From Scolanthus callimorphus (lineage: Eukaryota; Cnidaria; Anthozoa; Actiniaria; Edwardsiidae), in NCBI GenBank assembly GCA_033964015.1, contig CM066912.1, positions 19,455,073-19,519,072 of the forward strand: a stretch of 64,000 nucleotides of DNA, written 5' to 3'. A model generated the notes under the pieces. It saw only the letters and a list, made by a program, of their open reading frames with translations. It was not told the DNA's origin and searched no databases. The position numbers and the translations under genes are program-made. Below are positions 11,071 through 22,137 of the stretch, in pieces (position 1 is the stretch's first letter; each line of letters opens with the position of its first letter).

Positions 11071-13200
11071 ATCTCTCTCCTAAATTATATCAAACCCCCC
11101 ACGGTCGTGCTACAATGAAAACACACTTCCTTATTGTTTGTCGTGTGCTCGGCTGGTGGCCGCACGACCAGCCAAGAGTTCTAAGAAAGTGTGCAAATAT
11201 ACGAGCCATCCTCGCTGTCAAAAAGGCGGCTGAGAAAAATCAGCCTGTTCGAATTCTCTGATCTGGAGACCCAATCCATTTCTATTAAAACATTATTGCT
11301 ACAACACAAACTGAAATTTGTAACGCTTCCTGTTGTAAGTACTCTTTCGCAAAATGATCCTAGGGACATTGGATTGTCCGTGAACCATGTAATTGTGTAA
11401 GCCTGCGAGCTAGTGAAGTAGCGACATCAAGGCATATTTAACTGCTGAGATCTCCCTAAGGGTAAAACTAAAAATCTTTCCATAGGTCTCCTGAATCACT
11501 ATTGTTTACCATTAATAAACAAAATCGATATTGTTCAACCAAAACAATAGTTCGTTACGAACGTTGTCAGACGTCGATACGGGCGGTCCTCCCAAGAGAC
11601 TCCCTGTTGTAACAACTGTTGTAACAAATTGCTAATATTCCCCACGGTACGCAACGTAGAAATGATCCGATCGGCAATAGTGCAGTGATTATACCAAAAG
11701 GGGGAACACGATAAAACATAATATCTTATTCCTCCTTCTGAAGTGCCATTTGAACACCAAGAACTTAGTGTGTTCTTCGCAAATGGCAATGTGGTAGTAG
11801 GCGGATGGAAGATCGAAACAAAAAACATAGTGACCCGGTGAAAATGTTTAGTGTAAAACAGTTCTCAAGTCTTCGTACTTGATAGACCTCTTAGAAATAA
11901 ATTGTCCAGAAACAAATACATCCAGGATGAAAACGAAGTTGCCTCAATTAATACGGCAACGTGCAAGCAGAGAATACAATACACGGTATAATTAAAGGGA
12001 GATCCAATAAAGATTAATCATTCATTCTTTAACACAGCCTCTAACAATCAACTCTGAAATGGCGCTATCGACAAATTCCCTATGGACTCTGCCTCTGGTT
12101 GAATTTCCACTCTCAACGGAATACGGTTGTGTAACGTCGTCAAAAACTATAGTATAACCTATTCAAACGGTTTCTAAAACAAATTGAGATGCCCCATGAA
12201 TATCACACCAGAACTATTAAAATGTTGCTTTCAATTTCCCTATGTTTAAAGTCCGAACCACAGAACATTGTTCGAATTCATACATTTGACTGTTTTGGTC
12301 CACTGGAACCGACTGTAGAAGTGCTAGATTGTTTAGGTCGATTACATTCTGCGGCCCAATGGCCTGGTTGGCCACATCGGAGTGACATAAGTCGTACTGT
12401 CGTAAACCAGAAAAACGGCGCCCGTCCTGGGGGCGAAAATAGCGCATGCTATTACGAGTAGGGAAATTACCAAGTGAATTCCCATTGCTATTTGGTTGAG
12501 CCCAGCGAGCCTTCCGCTTTTTCTCTTGGTTGGCTTTAATCTTATCTCCTGCCCTTTTCTCGGCTTTTTTGATTTTCTTGGCATCTGCCTCGTCATTCGC
12601 CAATTCGTCATCAACATATTCTAGAATAGTTGACCAACCGAACTCAGATTTATCCGCTAATCTTACGAGTTTCTGTCTCTCCTTAATAAGTTTGATACCT
12701 TCTCTTAGTTGTTCCTTGGCTTTCTCCGAATCACCACTCTGCAGTGCCTGGAGAGCCCTCTCACTGGTTCTCTGAACCTTCTTGTTATGCTGGAACTGAT
12801 ACTCATTCCCCTTCTTTTTGAATACGGGCTTGTCCTCCGTTTCCAACTCGCTCACTATTTGAGAACCAAGCTCGCTCTGCTGCTTCAAGAGGTTTGTCTC
12901 CAGCCCCGATAACCTGGCATTCACGGCATGAAGAATAGCATCCTGCTGGGCAGCCAGTAGAGTTCGAAGATCTGGAGAGATGGTTGCTGGGCCGGCCTCT
13001 GTTTCCCCTCGCTCACCCATTAGACTGAAAAAAGATAAACAACAAACAACACAATCAAAGTATGAGTGAGTGCGGCTAGCGAACACCAAGAGGACAAATA
13101 TTCCCTAAACAGCCCCTTAAATACCAACACCAAATCCCTTGATAATACATACCGTCGAGAGAATATTTTTCGCTAATTTGCAAACCGCGAAAAAACACAT
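11071..13200 (-). mobile_element. DIRS-like retroelement copy B, in head-to-tail tandem with copy A
   Basis: Begins with segment L (11071-11167) that abuts segment R of copy A with only the dinucleotide at shared, and ends with segment R (13053-13200). It retains the gag-like ORF; 11168-12216 has no recognisable RT or recombinase. Copies A and B therefore carry complementary parts of one family. Confidence 0.7.
12217..13020 (-). CDS. Gag-like ORF1 of a DIRS-type retroelement
   Basis: An open frame of 267 codons from MGERGETEAG (ATG at 13018-13020). The frame remains open upstream into segment R, but this ATG starts the protein-like part. A helical N-terminus (LLAAQQDAILHAVNARL) precedes FKKKGNEYQFQHNKK and then a Lys/Glu-rich coiled region with IKLIKERQKLVRLADKSEFG and a strongly basic stretch KKAEKRAGDKIKANQEKKRK. 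This layout is what I recall of ORF1 in cnidarian DIRS/YR retroelements; it should bind element RNA. The C-terminal third after KRKARWAQ looks less ordered. Partner genes (RT/RNase H, YR) are deleted from this copy. Confidence 0.65.
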   Translation of the reverse strand: MGERGETEAGPATISPDLRTLLAAQQDAILHAVNARLSGLETNLLKQQSELGSQIVSELETEDKPVFKKKGNEYQFQHNKKVQRTSERALQALQSGDSEKAKEQLREGIKLIKERQKLVRLADKSEFGWSTILEYVDDELANDEADAKKIKKAEKRAGDKIKANQEKKRKARWAQPNSNGNSLGNFPTRNSMRYFRPQDGRRFSGLRQYDLCHSDVANQAIGPQNVIDLNNLALLQSVPVDQNSQMYEFEQCSVVRTLNIGKLKATF

Positions 13201-13289
13201 TTTTCGCCACCAGTTTTGCTTGCGCGATATGTTGTTTCTAGGTCAGAGGCTTGCTCGAATTTTTTATGGGAATCAACCCCTCCCCCCCA

Positions 13290-13800
13290 TCAAGAACAAT
13301 GGGAGACAATTTCAGAACAGATCTCAGACTGACTCTGCGACTTTTTGACAGCCTCATAAAGCCAATTTTGCTATACGGGAGCGAAATCTGGGGGGTTGAC
13401 GAGCTGACAAAATAACGAGACCCTATTGAGGACGTCCTTTCCAAATTCTGTAAATTTGTTCTTGGAGTTGCATGGCAAAACAGCAACAAATAATGCATGC
13501 AGAGCCGAGCTAGGAAGATATCCTCTATCGGTTGACGCCCAATGTAGAGCGTTTAACTTCCTAACTAAATTAAAAGAGCCTAGAAGTGGCTTCATTTCAT
13601 ATGAAGTTTTTATAGATTGTCTGAAAACTAATAATAAAACAGATTGGACGGTTAAAATAGGAGAAAAGATTTATACTCTGGGCCTCGGAGCTATGGACTA
13701 ACCTGATGGGGGCCGAGGGTACAAATCTACAATATGCAAAAACTGCTTTCAAACAAAGGCTACAAGACATCCAATTCCAGATATGGTTAAGCGAAGTTTC
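13290..13800 (+). pseudogene. LINE reverse-transcriptase C-terminal fragment
   Basis: Plus-strand frames in succession read LFDSLIKPILLYGSEIWGVD, then LSKFCKFVLGV, then NNACRAELGRYPLSVDAQCR with FNFLTKLKEP. The pattern ...PILLYGSEIW...KFVLGV...AxxELGRxPL is the post-catalytic region of LINE reverse transcriptases. At least three frame changes occur (for example near 13410-13480), and no RT palm or 3' tail is present. Confidence 0.75.
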
Positions 13801-14175
13801 GGATGAATCTTCGCTCGCCTTTTCGCACAAATTTGTGCAGCTCGTTTGTGCTCGCCTTTTCGCACAAATTTGTGCAGCTTTTCTTCGCTCGCCTTTTCGA
13901 ACAAATTTGTGTGAACCCGCAGCATAGCGCACAAATTTGTGCAGCTCGCTTCGCTCGCCTTTTCGCACAAATTTGTGCAGCTCATCTGTGCTCGCTTTTA
14001 GCACAAATTTTTTGTAAAGCTGACAGAGTGCACAAATTTGTGTGGAGAGGCAATAAAGGTAGAACAGCACAATTTGTGCTGGTCCTCCTACACGCCTCTC
14101 TACACAAACTTGTCCGAACCTGACAGAGCGCAAAAATTTGCGTCTGCTCATCCTTGTTTGTCTTTTCGGCAAATT
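13800..14175. repeat. Array of the perfect palindrome gcacaaatttgtgc
   Basis: Six or more copies of gcacaaatttgtgc or one-base variants, separated by agctcgcttcgctcgcctttt-type spacers at irregular 45-60 bp intervals. Its last copies degrade toward 14150. Antisense and sense ORFs (CTNLCEKASE-like repeats) are by-products. Confidence 0.85.
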
Positions 14176-15076
14176 TTGTGGAATTACTTGGAACGTCGAA
14201 TGGCCCCCTTTTCAAGGTTTCAGGTAAAGTATGATATAAATGTTAATTGCCCCTTTTTCAGTAATGGTTTTCGATATTTGATAGCCAGGATACGTCCCAT
14301 TTAATAAAAACAATACTAATTCAGTGATGTCTCGTTTTCGGACTATTTCCTTGCAAGAACGACCACTGAATTTCAGTAAAATGACCAGAAAAAGTAAAAC
14401 ACTGAATGATTTTCCTGGAAAATGCCCAATTTTAGAACAATTATGGAAAGTGCAAAAGTGCAAAAATTTTAGGTTGTTATTTCTCGTATTGCCCACTGGC
14501 TATATTTTCCGTATTTAGCCCAGTGTCCCGGAGAAAGATTTGCTTTACGTTTTGCGTAGTTCTTTGTTCTCTCCGCTAAAATTTATACTCAAACCAAATT
14601 TACTACTTACTAACCGATGGTGAGGTCATTTCTGATATTCAGGCCTTTATTTTCCTCTTGTCACAAGTTTAAGATTTGTATTACAAGAGACAAATACTGT
14701 GTCAAGTATTCTTTGTTGTGAATTTCGCTGAAAATCTTATTTTTGAATTTCATTTGAAGGAGATTCGAATTTTTGCCAGTCGTGAACTGCGAGGTCATTA
14801 CGAGACTTGTAACAGCCAATCAGATCGCGCGTACTATCGTTGCCACACAAATATATGTAATTAATTATTTCAGAGGACAAATAAAGTATTTTGTATCAGG
14901 GCCGGACATTGCGACCAATAGGTTGCCAATGGCGACTGCTCAGAAGGTTTAAGGCAAGGCACTCGCTAGGATGGTCACAAAACTTAGGGGGTGGTCTATA
15001 TTCGATACGTTTGAAGATATCATTACGGTAAATATTTCAGCTTGTAGGGAATATAAAAACTAGCATATTTACATTA
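14176..15076. other. No gene recognised
   Basis: AT-rich; short ORFs only. No repeat structure noticed. Confidence 0.45.
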
Positions 15077-15472
15077 ACGTTTCTATGACAACGTCAAATA
15101 TGACCTTTGAACTCACAGTTTAAACATTTTCACAAACTGCCACTGTAGACAAGGAAAATGCATAGCTAGTGAACATTTCTCTATTGCGAATAAAGGGACT
15201 TACCTAAGGGTTCATTAAGCTAATTGGAAATTGTGCACAGCATTTATAATTACAAAGTTATTAAAAGGATATCAAATTTCACTTGTCCTAAAATAGGGTT
15301 CCTATTGAGAAAGTCAACATATCCAATTAGATCAATGATGCCTGCCACAACCTGAATCACTTCACGTTTCAAAATTCTCAGCAATTTAGCCTTTCCTTGT
15401 CCACAAAGGCAGTTTTTAAAAACCGTTGAAATGCAGAGTTCAAAGGTCACATTATATGTTGCCATAGAAACG
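15077..15472. mobile_element. Long-arm inverted-repeat MITE
   Basis: The left arm aacgtttctatgacaacgtc...gacctttgaactc...aaactgcc (15077-15142 and beyond) is the reverse complement of 15350-15472 at roughly 75-80% by eye, with about 200 bp between. No ORF. Confidence 0.7.
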
Positions 15473-15736
15473 TTACTACTTGAAAAACAGTTCTTTTTAC
15501 CCTTTTAACTGAATGTAGCTATCGTGGTTTGAACAATAAAGTTTAAACTCTTTTTGCGCGCGAAGCGCACCGAAAATTTAGAGTCTAGCTTGTGAAATTA
15601 CCGCATGTTTTGGCGAACTTTGATGTACAGGGTGCAAAATGGGGAGTTAAAAATAAAAATAACGCGTGGCGCGCGCGTGAACGGAAGAAAAGGCACCAAT
15701 GGCAGGCACCAAAGTTTAAATGAGCCATATAATAAA

Positions 15737-17345
15737 CAAATTTTAATATATAGATTTAGCCACTGGCTAAAAGCGGAGCTCCTGGTTATAAAATGTTCTA
15801 TGTGAATGAAAGGGATTCCCATGTGTACATGGTTTATATGGTTGCTTTAGAGTCTTCACGAGATATTAATTTTTCAAGCATAGATGACGTCATCGATGAC
15901 GTCATATCACGTGACCACTTCATTTCGATCATATGGTGGCCTAGACTACACTACCCAAGTTTGGTTCTTTTAGAGTTTTCCCCTCACGAGATATAATTTT
16001 TTCAAGCATAGATGACGTCATCGATGACGTCACATCACGTGACCACTTCATTTTGCTCATCTGGTGACCTAGACCACACTACCCAAGTTTGGTTGTTCTA
16101 GAGTCTTCTCTTGACGAGATATTCATTTTTCAAGCATAGATGACGTCATCGGTGACGTCACATCACGTGACCACTTCATTTCGCTCATCTGGTGACCAAG
16201 ACCACACTGCCCAAGTTTGGTTGTTTTAGAGTCTTCTCTTCACGAGATATTCATTTTTCAAGCATAGATGACGTCATCGATGACGTCATATCACGTGACC
16301 ACTTCATTTCGATCATATGGTGGCCTAGACCACACTACCCAAGTTTGGTTCTTTTAGAGTTTTCCCTTCACGAGATATTATTTTTTTCAAGCATAGATGA
16401 CGTCATCGATGACGTCACATCACGTGACCACTTCATTTTGCTCATCTGGTGACCTAGACCACACTACCCAAGTTTGGTTGTTCTAGAGTCTTCTCTTGAC
16501 GAGATATTCATTTTTCAAGCATAGATGACGTCATCGATGACGTCACATCACGTGACCACTTCATTTCGCTCATCTGGTGACCTAAACCACACTACCCAAG
16601 TTTGGTTGTTTTAGAGTCTTCTCTTCACGAGATATTCATTTTTCAAGCATAGATGACGTCATCGATGACGTCACATCACGTGACCACTTCATTTCGCTCA
16701 TCTGGTGACCAAGACCACACTACCCAAGTTTGGTTGTTTTAGAGTCTTCTCTTCACGAGATATTCATTTTTCAAGCATAGATGACGTCATCTATGACGTC
16801 ACATCACGTGACCACTTCATTTCGCTCATCTGGTGACCTAGACCACACTACCCAAGTTTGGTTGTTTTAGAGTCTTCTCTTCACGAGATATTCATTTTTT
16901 AAGCATAGATGACGTCATCGATGACGTCACATCACGTGACCGTGCTACAGCACCCCCCTTGTGGCATAGACAAAATATCCCAAGTATGGCTGTCTTAGGA
17001 TGTTCCCTTGAGGAGATATAATTTTTTCTTTGCATACCACAGGGTTCCCATGTGTACACGGACGGACGGACGGACGACGGACGGACGGCGTACGCTATAG
17101 GTTTAATACCAAAAAATAAAGAAAAAATCATATCTCCCGAAGGGAAGCTTCTCTAGAAGCCAAACTTGGACAAACTTTCAAAGACCATCAGAGGAACTCT
17201 ACACCAAAGTCACGTTCCCTCACGCCATCAATGACGTCATCAAAATGATCCAAATGCCCGTGACGTTCAAAAATCAACTCGATGGTATACGTTTTTCCCT
17301 TAGGTATGGTGCTCCGCTTGCGCGGGCCTTCGGCCCGCGCTGGAG
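15737..17345 (-). mobile_element. Satellite composite A (inverted orientation)
   Basis: A trailer (15737-15843: ttagccactggctaaa hairpin, gcggagctcc, gttataaaat), then nine 128-bp satellite units, then a leader (16939-17345) with (ACGG)n, gcgtacgctatagg and a GC hairpin gcgcgggccttcggcccgcgc. This is the reverse complement of the composites at 22.6-28.4 kb. Confidence 0.85.
15844..16938. repeat. 128-bp satellite, family A, nine units
   Basis: The first TGACGTCA of each unit lies at 15885, 16013, 16141, 16269, 16398, 16526, 16654, 16782 and 16910, a 128-bp period. Each unit carries TGACGTCATCGATGACGTCA (or a one-base variant), then catcacgtgacc, then a filler with cccaagtttggtt and cacgagatatt. 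Units 1-3 and 4-6 share distinguishing variants in the same order. Confidence 0.95.
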
Positions 17346-18490
17346 CTCCGCTAATAACGTCATCGATGACGTCATGTCACGTGATCTTGGTAATGCATCC
17401 CCCTTGCCTCCAAAATAAGTTTACCCAAGTTTGGTCACCTAGCGATCTTGCCTTCCTGAGATATTCACTTTTCTAGTTTTGATGACGTCATGTCACGTGA
17501 CCCTGTTTGTGCACCCACCTTGTCTCCAAAATAACTTTACCCAAGTTTGGTCACCTAGCGATGTTACCTTCTTGAGATATTGACATTTCTAGTTTTGATG
17601 ACGTCATCGATGACGTCATGTCTCGTGACCTTGGTAGTGCACCCCCCTTGCGTCCAAAATAACTTTACACAAGTTTGGTCACCTAGCAATGTTGCGTTCT
17701 CGAGATATAGACTTTTCTAGTTTTGATGACGTCATCGGTGACGTCATGTCACGTGACCTTGGAAGTGAACTCCCCTTGCCTCCAAAATAACTTTACCCAA
17801 GTTGGTAACCTAGCGATGTTGCCTTCTTGAGGTATTGACTTCTAGTTTTGATGACGTCATCGATGACGTCATGTCACGTGACTTTGGTGGTGCACTCCCC
17901 TTGCCTCCAAAATAACTTTACCAAAGTTTGGTCACCTAGCGATGTTGACTTCTTGAGATATTGACTTTTCTACTTTTGATGACGTCATGTCACGTGACCT
18001 TGCTGGTGCATCCACCTTACCTCCAAAATATTTTTACCCAAGTTTGGTCACCTAGCGATGTTGCCTTCTTGAGATATTGACTTTTCTAGATTTGATGACG
18101 TCATCGATGACGTCATGTCACGTGACCTTGGTGGTGCAATCCCCTTGCCTCCAAAATAACTCTACCCAAGTTTGGTCACCTAGCGATGTTACCTTCTTGA
18201 GATATTGACTTTTCTAATTTTGATGACGTCATCGATGACGTCATGTCACGTGACCTTGGTGGTGCACCCCCCTTACCTCCAAAATAATTTTACCCAAGTT
18301 TGGTCACCTAGCGATGTTGCCTTCTTGAGATATTGACTTTTCTAGTTTTGATGACGTCATCGATGACGTCATGTCACGTGTCCTTGGTAGTGCACCCCCC
18401 TTGCCTCCAGAATAACTTTACCCAAGTTTGGTCACCTATCGATGTTGCCTTCTTGAGATATTGATTTTTCTAGTTTCGATGACGTCATTC
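17346..18490. repeat. 128-bp satellite, family B, nine units
   Basis: CACGTG (or CTCGTG) recurs at 17378, 17494, 17622, 17750, 17875, 17991, 18119, 18247 and 18375. Spacing is 128 bp, or 116 where one CRE half is lost. The core is the same as family A but the filler differs (ctccaaaataactttacc, cacctagcgatgttgcc). Shared words cccaagtttgg and gagatatt show common origin. Confidence 0.95.
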
Positions 18491-18647
18491 CGGACGAACG
18501 AACGAACGGACGAACGAACGCACAAACCGGAAGTCCATGACAGAATCGTTCGATGCATATAACACTTTTGTTTGTTCCTTTTTCTCCTGCATGTAGCTAT
18601 GGGGCTCCGCACGCGGGCGCCTTCGGCGCCCGCGGGAGCTCCGCTAT
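18491..18647. mobile_element. Composite terminus: (CGAA/CGGA)n and GC hairpin
   Basis: cggacgaacgaacgaacgga (18492 on) is followed by ggctccgcacgcgggcgcc/ggcgcccgcgggagctccgc, a hairpin with ttc loop flanked by the gctccgc words seen at every composite end. Confidence 0.7.
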
Positions 18648-18830
18648 TATATAAACACCAATGAAATACCAGGTGATCTCTCGCGCGAAAACTTGATATC
18701 TTCACACGTGAAAATATCATGTTATTTTCACATGTGAAAATATCACACTTGCCTTTGCTGGATGCTCGATTTTTAAGCTTAACTCAAATAAAATTTGAAT
18801 TTGGTATTTCATTGATGTTTATATAATAAA
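18648..18830. mobile_element. MITE with attatataaacaccaatga termini
   Basis: The left end attatataaacaccaatgaaatacca is inverted at the right end (tggtatttcattgatgtttatataat) with one mismatch. The interior holds tcacacgtgaaaatatcatg/ttttcacatgtgaaaatatc palindromes. No ORF. Confidence 0.8.
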
Positions 18831-18837
18831 CAGAACA

Positions 18838-18948
18838 TTACATGACCGCTTGGAGATACAAATTTTATCTTCTTGTGTTAAAAATTTATCTCACTCGTTC
18901 GCTGCGCTCAATCGAAGATAAAATTCGTATCTCCGCGCGGCCATGTAA
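18838..18948. mobile_element. Fold-back MITE, sister of 5421-5554
   Basis: Arms ttacatgaccgcttggagata / tatctccgcgcggccatgtaa around a cactcgttcgctgcgctca loop. Confidence 0.8.
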
Positions 18949-19008
18949 TATCCTCTATCAAGAGTGGATTAACAAGAGTTAGAATCTTTCCCTACTGTAT
19001 TTGTCCAC

Positions 19009-19280
19009 ATCACAGTCAGAAAAGTGTCTATTTTTAGATTTGAGTTTCGCGCGCGAAAGTATTCGAATGCTCAGGCTCGAATGCTCGTATACCCAATACA
19101 CGACGAAATAGAGAATATCCTACCTTATCTTTGCGATTTTAACCGTTTTTCCATTGATCTGCGATTTAATTTTAGGCTGGATCTCACAACTGTTCGCGTG
19201 GCGAGAAAGTGGGAACCCTGTGGATGACGAATTTTCTCGGGCATCCTAGTTCTAAAAATAGACACTTTTCTGACTGTGAT
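19009..19280. mobile_element. MITE with 30-bp perfect terminal repeats
   Basis: atcacagtcagaaaagtgtc... at 19009 is matched exactly by ...gacacttttctgactgtgat ending at 19280, about 30 bp per arm. No clear target duplication. Interior without ORF. Confidence 0.85.
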
Positions 19281-19349
19281 TCGGGCGTACATAGTAAATA
19301 TGGAAACTCTTGGTAATCCACTCTTGCCTCTATATATTAACCCACTTGC

Positions 19350-19440
19350 TCGGTCTGTACGGGAAATATCAGACCTCGGTCTTTTTGTACGGACGGAGCG
19401 CACTATTGACCTCGGTCTGATATTTCTCGTACAGACCCGG
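19350..19440. mobile_element. Fold-back repeat cggtctgtacgggaaatatc
   Basis: cggtctgtacgggaaatatc agacc is inverted as ggtctgatatttctcgtacagacc; the stem is about 28 bp with a loop rich in ggacgga. Confidence 0.8.
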
Positions 19441-19528
19441 AGTTTGCAAAGCACTGCTAGTTGTTTGTTGTCGTGTCGACCGAGTTAATTTCTCCATTTT
19501 TATGCGGGAATAAGTAATGTAAACCACA

Positions 19529-19696
19529 ATGAATTTTGAGCAGTTTGAGCTTGAGATTCTACGCTATACGCTTCGGCAAAGCAGCTCTATTCAAGGATTT
19601 CGATTTAATATGGCGGATGTCTGTGATCTGTGGTGGAATTCCCAAGTTAACTTTCTGCCAGCAGCTGAAAGGAGAAGTGTCAAATTATCCGCCAAG
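19529..19696 (+). CDS. Orphan first coding exon of an unidentified gene
   Basis: ATG at 19529 (context cacaATGa) opens a 56-codon frame that runs without stop to a strong 5' splice site, gccaag|gtaagc, at 19696/19697, phase 0. The peptide begins MNFEQFELEILRYTLRQSSS and contains NMADVCDLWWNSQVNFLPAAE; it is acidic-hydrophobic and looks protein-like. I do not recognise the family. No following exon could be placed before the satellite arrays, so it may be an exon of a gene with a very long intron or a captured or orphaned fragment. A single exon judged by frame plus donor site is modest evidence. Confidence 0.45.
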
Positions 19697-20020
19697 GTAA
19701 GCTTTTAATTACTGTTCGCTTATGTAGGTCTCTCTTTGAGATATCGCACCAAGGGGTTTTGTGGAATCTTTCGTTGAGCTTCCTTGCTGTAATGCAAAAA
19801 GCCGATTTCTTATCGTCTTGCCAGAATGTGCTTTCAAAATCTAGTCGTTGTACCACAGAGTTGTCAGTGAAAAATGGAAGTACTATCATTTTGAAATTCG
19901 TTTATCTAACGGGGATGAAACAGAAAATGGGGGAAGTTATGTGTTTTTGGTTCGACAGTTACGCACATGAGTTTCAGTGGTTGTTGTTCTTGGACTCCCA
20001 CTTTCCTCACGGGGAATATT

Positions 20021-20253
20021 AAGCCCCATTTACACGACAGGGATTTTTGGCACGGCTCGGATAAAAAGTGGTACGGGTACCAAATTTAATGGCACGGCTC
20101 GGGTATATTTGCGCTGTGTAAATGGCCTTGCCGTACTACATTTTGTCAGAGCCCGACCGAAATTTTATCCGAGCCGGGACTACGTGGCGAGGTAGTCCAA
20201 GAACCATTTTTATCCGAGCCGTGCCAAAAATTTCCGTCGTGTAAATGGGGCTT
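20021..20253. mobile_element. MITE with aagccccatttacacgac termini
   Basis: aagccccatttacacgacag and tttttggcacggctcggata (left) are inverted at ttatccgagccgtgccaaaa and gtcgtgtaaatggggctt (right, ending 20253). Internal ggctcgg/ccgagcc words suggest further nested inverted repeats. No ORF. Confidence 0.8.
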
Positions 20254-22137
20254 TAGATCTGGAAATAAGTCACACGCAGTTTCTAGGACTCAGTTTAAAT
20301 GAAACCATTTGATTTCCTTGAGATCGGCAGCAAAATCGGGTCTTCACTCGATTTCTAAAATCTGCTTGAAAATGTTGTCTCATGAATATTAATTAATTGA
20401 ACATTTTTCGAAAACTGCTCGTTGTGCCACTGAAGTATCTCTCGAAAAGAAAACTACATTCTATATGTCTTCATTGTGTGGTGCTAATTTTTTGGAAATA
20501 ATGGGGGAAGTTAAGGAATTGTTGGTGTGTTCACCTACAGGACACCTATGCTTGGGCATGTTCCTTAGAAATATTTTCACTGAAATAGCTGTTGCAAGAA
20601 CTGAAGTGCTCAGTTTGTTTGACCAGAAAGTAAAATAAATTGAGATCTGAGCTGGTATAAAAAAGCACTGCTAGTTGTGTATACTTATTGAATTTAAAAA
20701 TAAATTTGGTGAGAAATTGGATTTTTTGATAAACCATTGGACTTGTGAGTGGAAATTGTAGATCATGTTACAGTGAAACGAGATGTTCTCTTCCCTACAA
20801 TTTTGCAATATTGCCTAGCAACATTGATGGACAACTTGCTTGAATCAAATTCCAAAAAATCTTTTGTATCTGTCTTCACGATATTGTACCAGAACTTGAA
20901 ATATTTTGTTTCCAAAATCGTTCAATTATGGTCTGCCCCTCCAGTGCTCAGACATGTGGCGAATTAAAGTTGCTCACGAGAAATTGCAATTTGAAACCAA
21001 AGTTGTCCATCAGTGTTGTCCATCATTGTTAAGAGCAAAGAGAACAACCTGTGTGACTGTAATAATACAAATTTCATTACATTTCTCCTAGCTACTATGC
21101 ATTAAAAAGTTTTTTAGAAGCACCTGATAAAAGATATAATTGAGGGTAGGACATTCAGAAGTAACTTGTTGTGCATTGTTTGTTGCAGGTTCCGAAGGTG
21201 TAGGTGTACATGTATATGCCCAATTCACAAAAGGAACATAATGCCATTCTTGTCTGGATGACACAAAACAACTGCATCCTGCAACCAAATAGCACTTTCT
21301 AGCACAAGTTCTGGTGGTTCAGGGATGCATTATGTTAGATGTTACAGTATTACGAGAGCATTTCATCGATTGATTTTCAGAAGTAGAACAAAAGCAGGGG
21401 CTACTTTTAAGAGTTTTCACTACAGATAGTTTACTGCTCCGAAGAACATCACAGTGCTGTATCAAAATCCTCTTTGATTCAATTTTTCTTGTGAAAATTA
21501 TGTTGCCACCTCAAAACCCAATGTTGTCAACAGGTGTAATTTTGTCAACTGCCCAGGTTCCACTATTACAGAACTTGTCAGAATACTCTGTTAGTTATAA
21601 ATAGCACAATAAAAGCTCACCAATTTGGAGTCTCATCCTTTTCATGGACATAATCCACCATTTAATCCCAGGGAAGGGTGGTGAAAACCGAGCTTGTATT
21701 TCCAGGGTGTGTACCCTTCAGTCTGGATATTTACACATTGTTTGACAAAATCCCAGCATGGTTAGATATATAATCTGGGGTTGTAAATCATCAGTAGTCA
21801 AATCGATTGAATTCCAGGATAGGTTATGGTGAAACTTGTCCAGACATTTTCTAATAAGGTTATCACACAAACTAATCAACATGTTTGTTTGGTCACCATG
21901 ACATTTTTTTTTCATCATACTAAAACAGTGTGACCAGGTTTTTCAAGCAACATTTTTCTATCTGCAAGGTGCAGAACTTTTATTTCTCAACCCAAAACTA
22001 TGACATCTTTCCACTTGATCTAATTCCTCTGAAAGGCCCCGAAATATCAGGGTAAACTGATAGGATGAAAAAGGAAATCGTTACGATTGCTAAACAAAAA
22101 CGTCATTTTTCTTGCACTTGCAGTCTGAATTTCAGTC
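20254..22137. other. No gene recognised
   Basis: AT-rich sequence with short ORFs lacking domains or good splice context; possibly intronic to the exon at 19529. Confidence 0.4.

Larger units (their letters stand above)
9042..11072 (-). mobile_element. DIRS-like retroelement copy A, internally deleted
   Basis: Bounded on the left by a 97-bp segment L (9042-9138, starting atctctctcctaaatt) and on the right by a 149-bp segment R (10924-11072, ending gaaaaaacacat). Both segments recur in copy B. Inside lie tyrosine-recombinase remnants, an inverted pair aaggagtgcgg/ccgcactcctt (9267-9278, 9356-9366), a (CTTT)n run (10459-10497) and a 17-bp minisatellite. The gag and RT/RNase H regions are missing. 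Confidence 0.7.
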
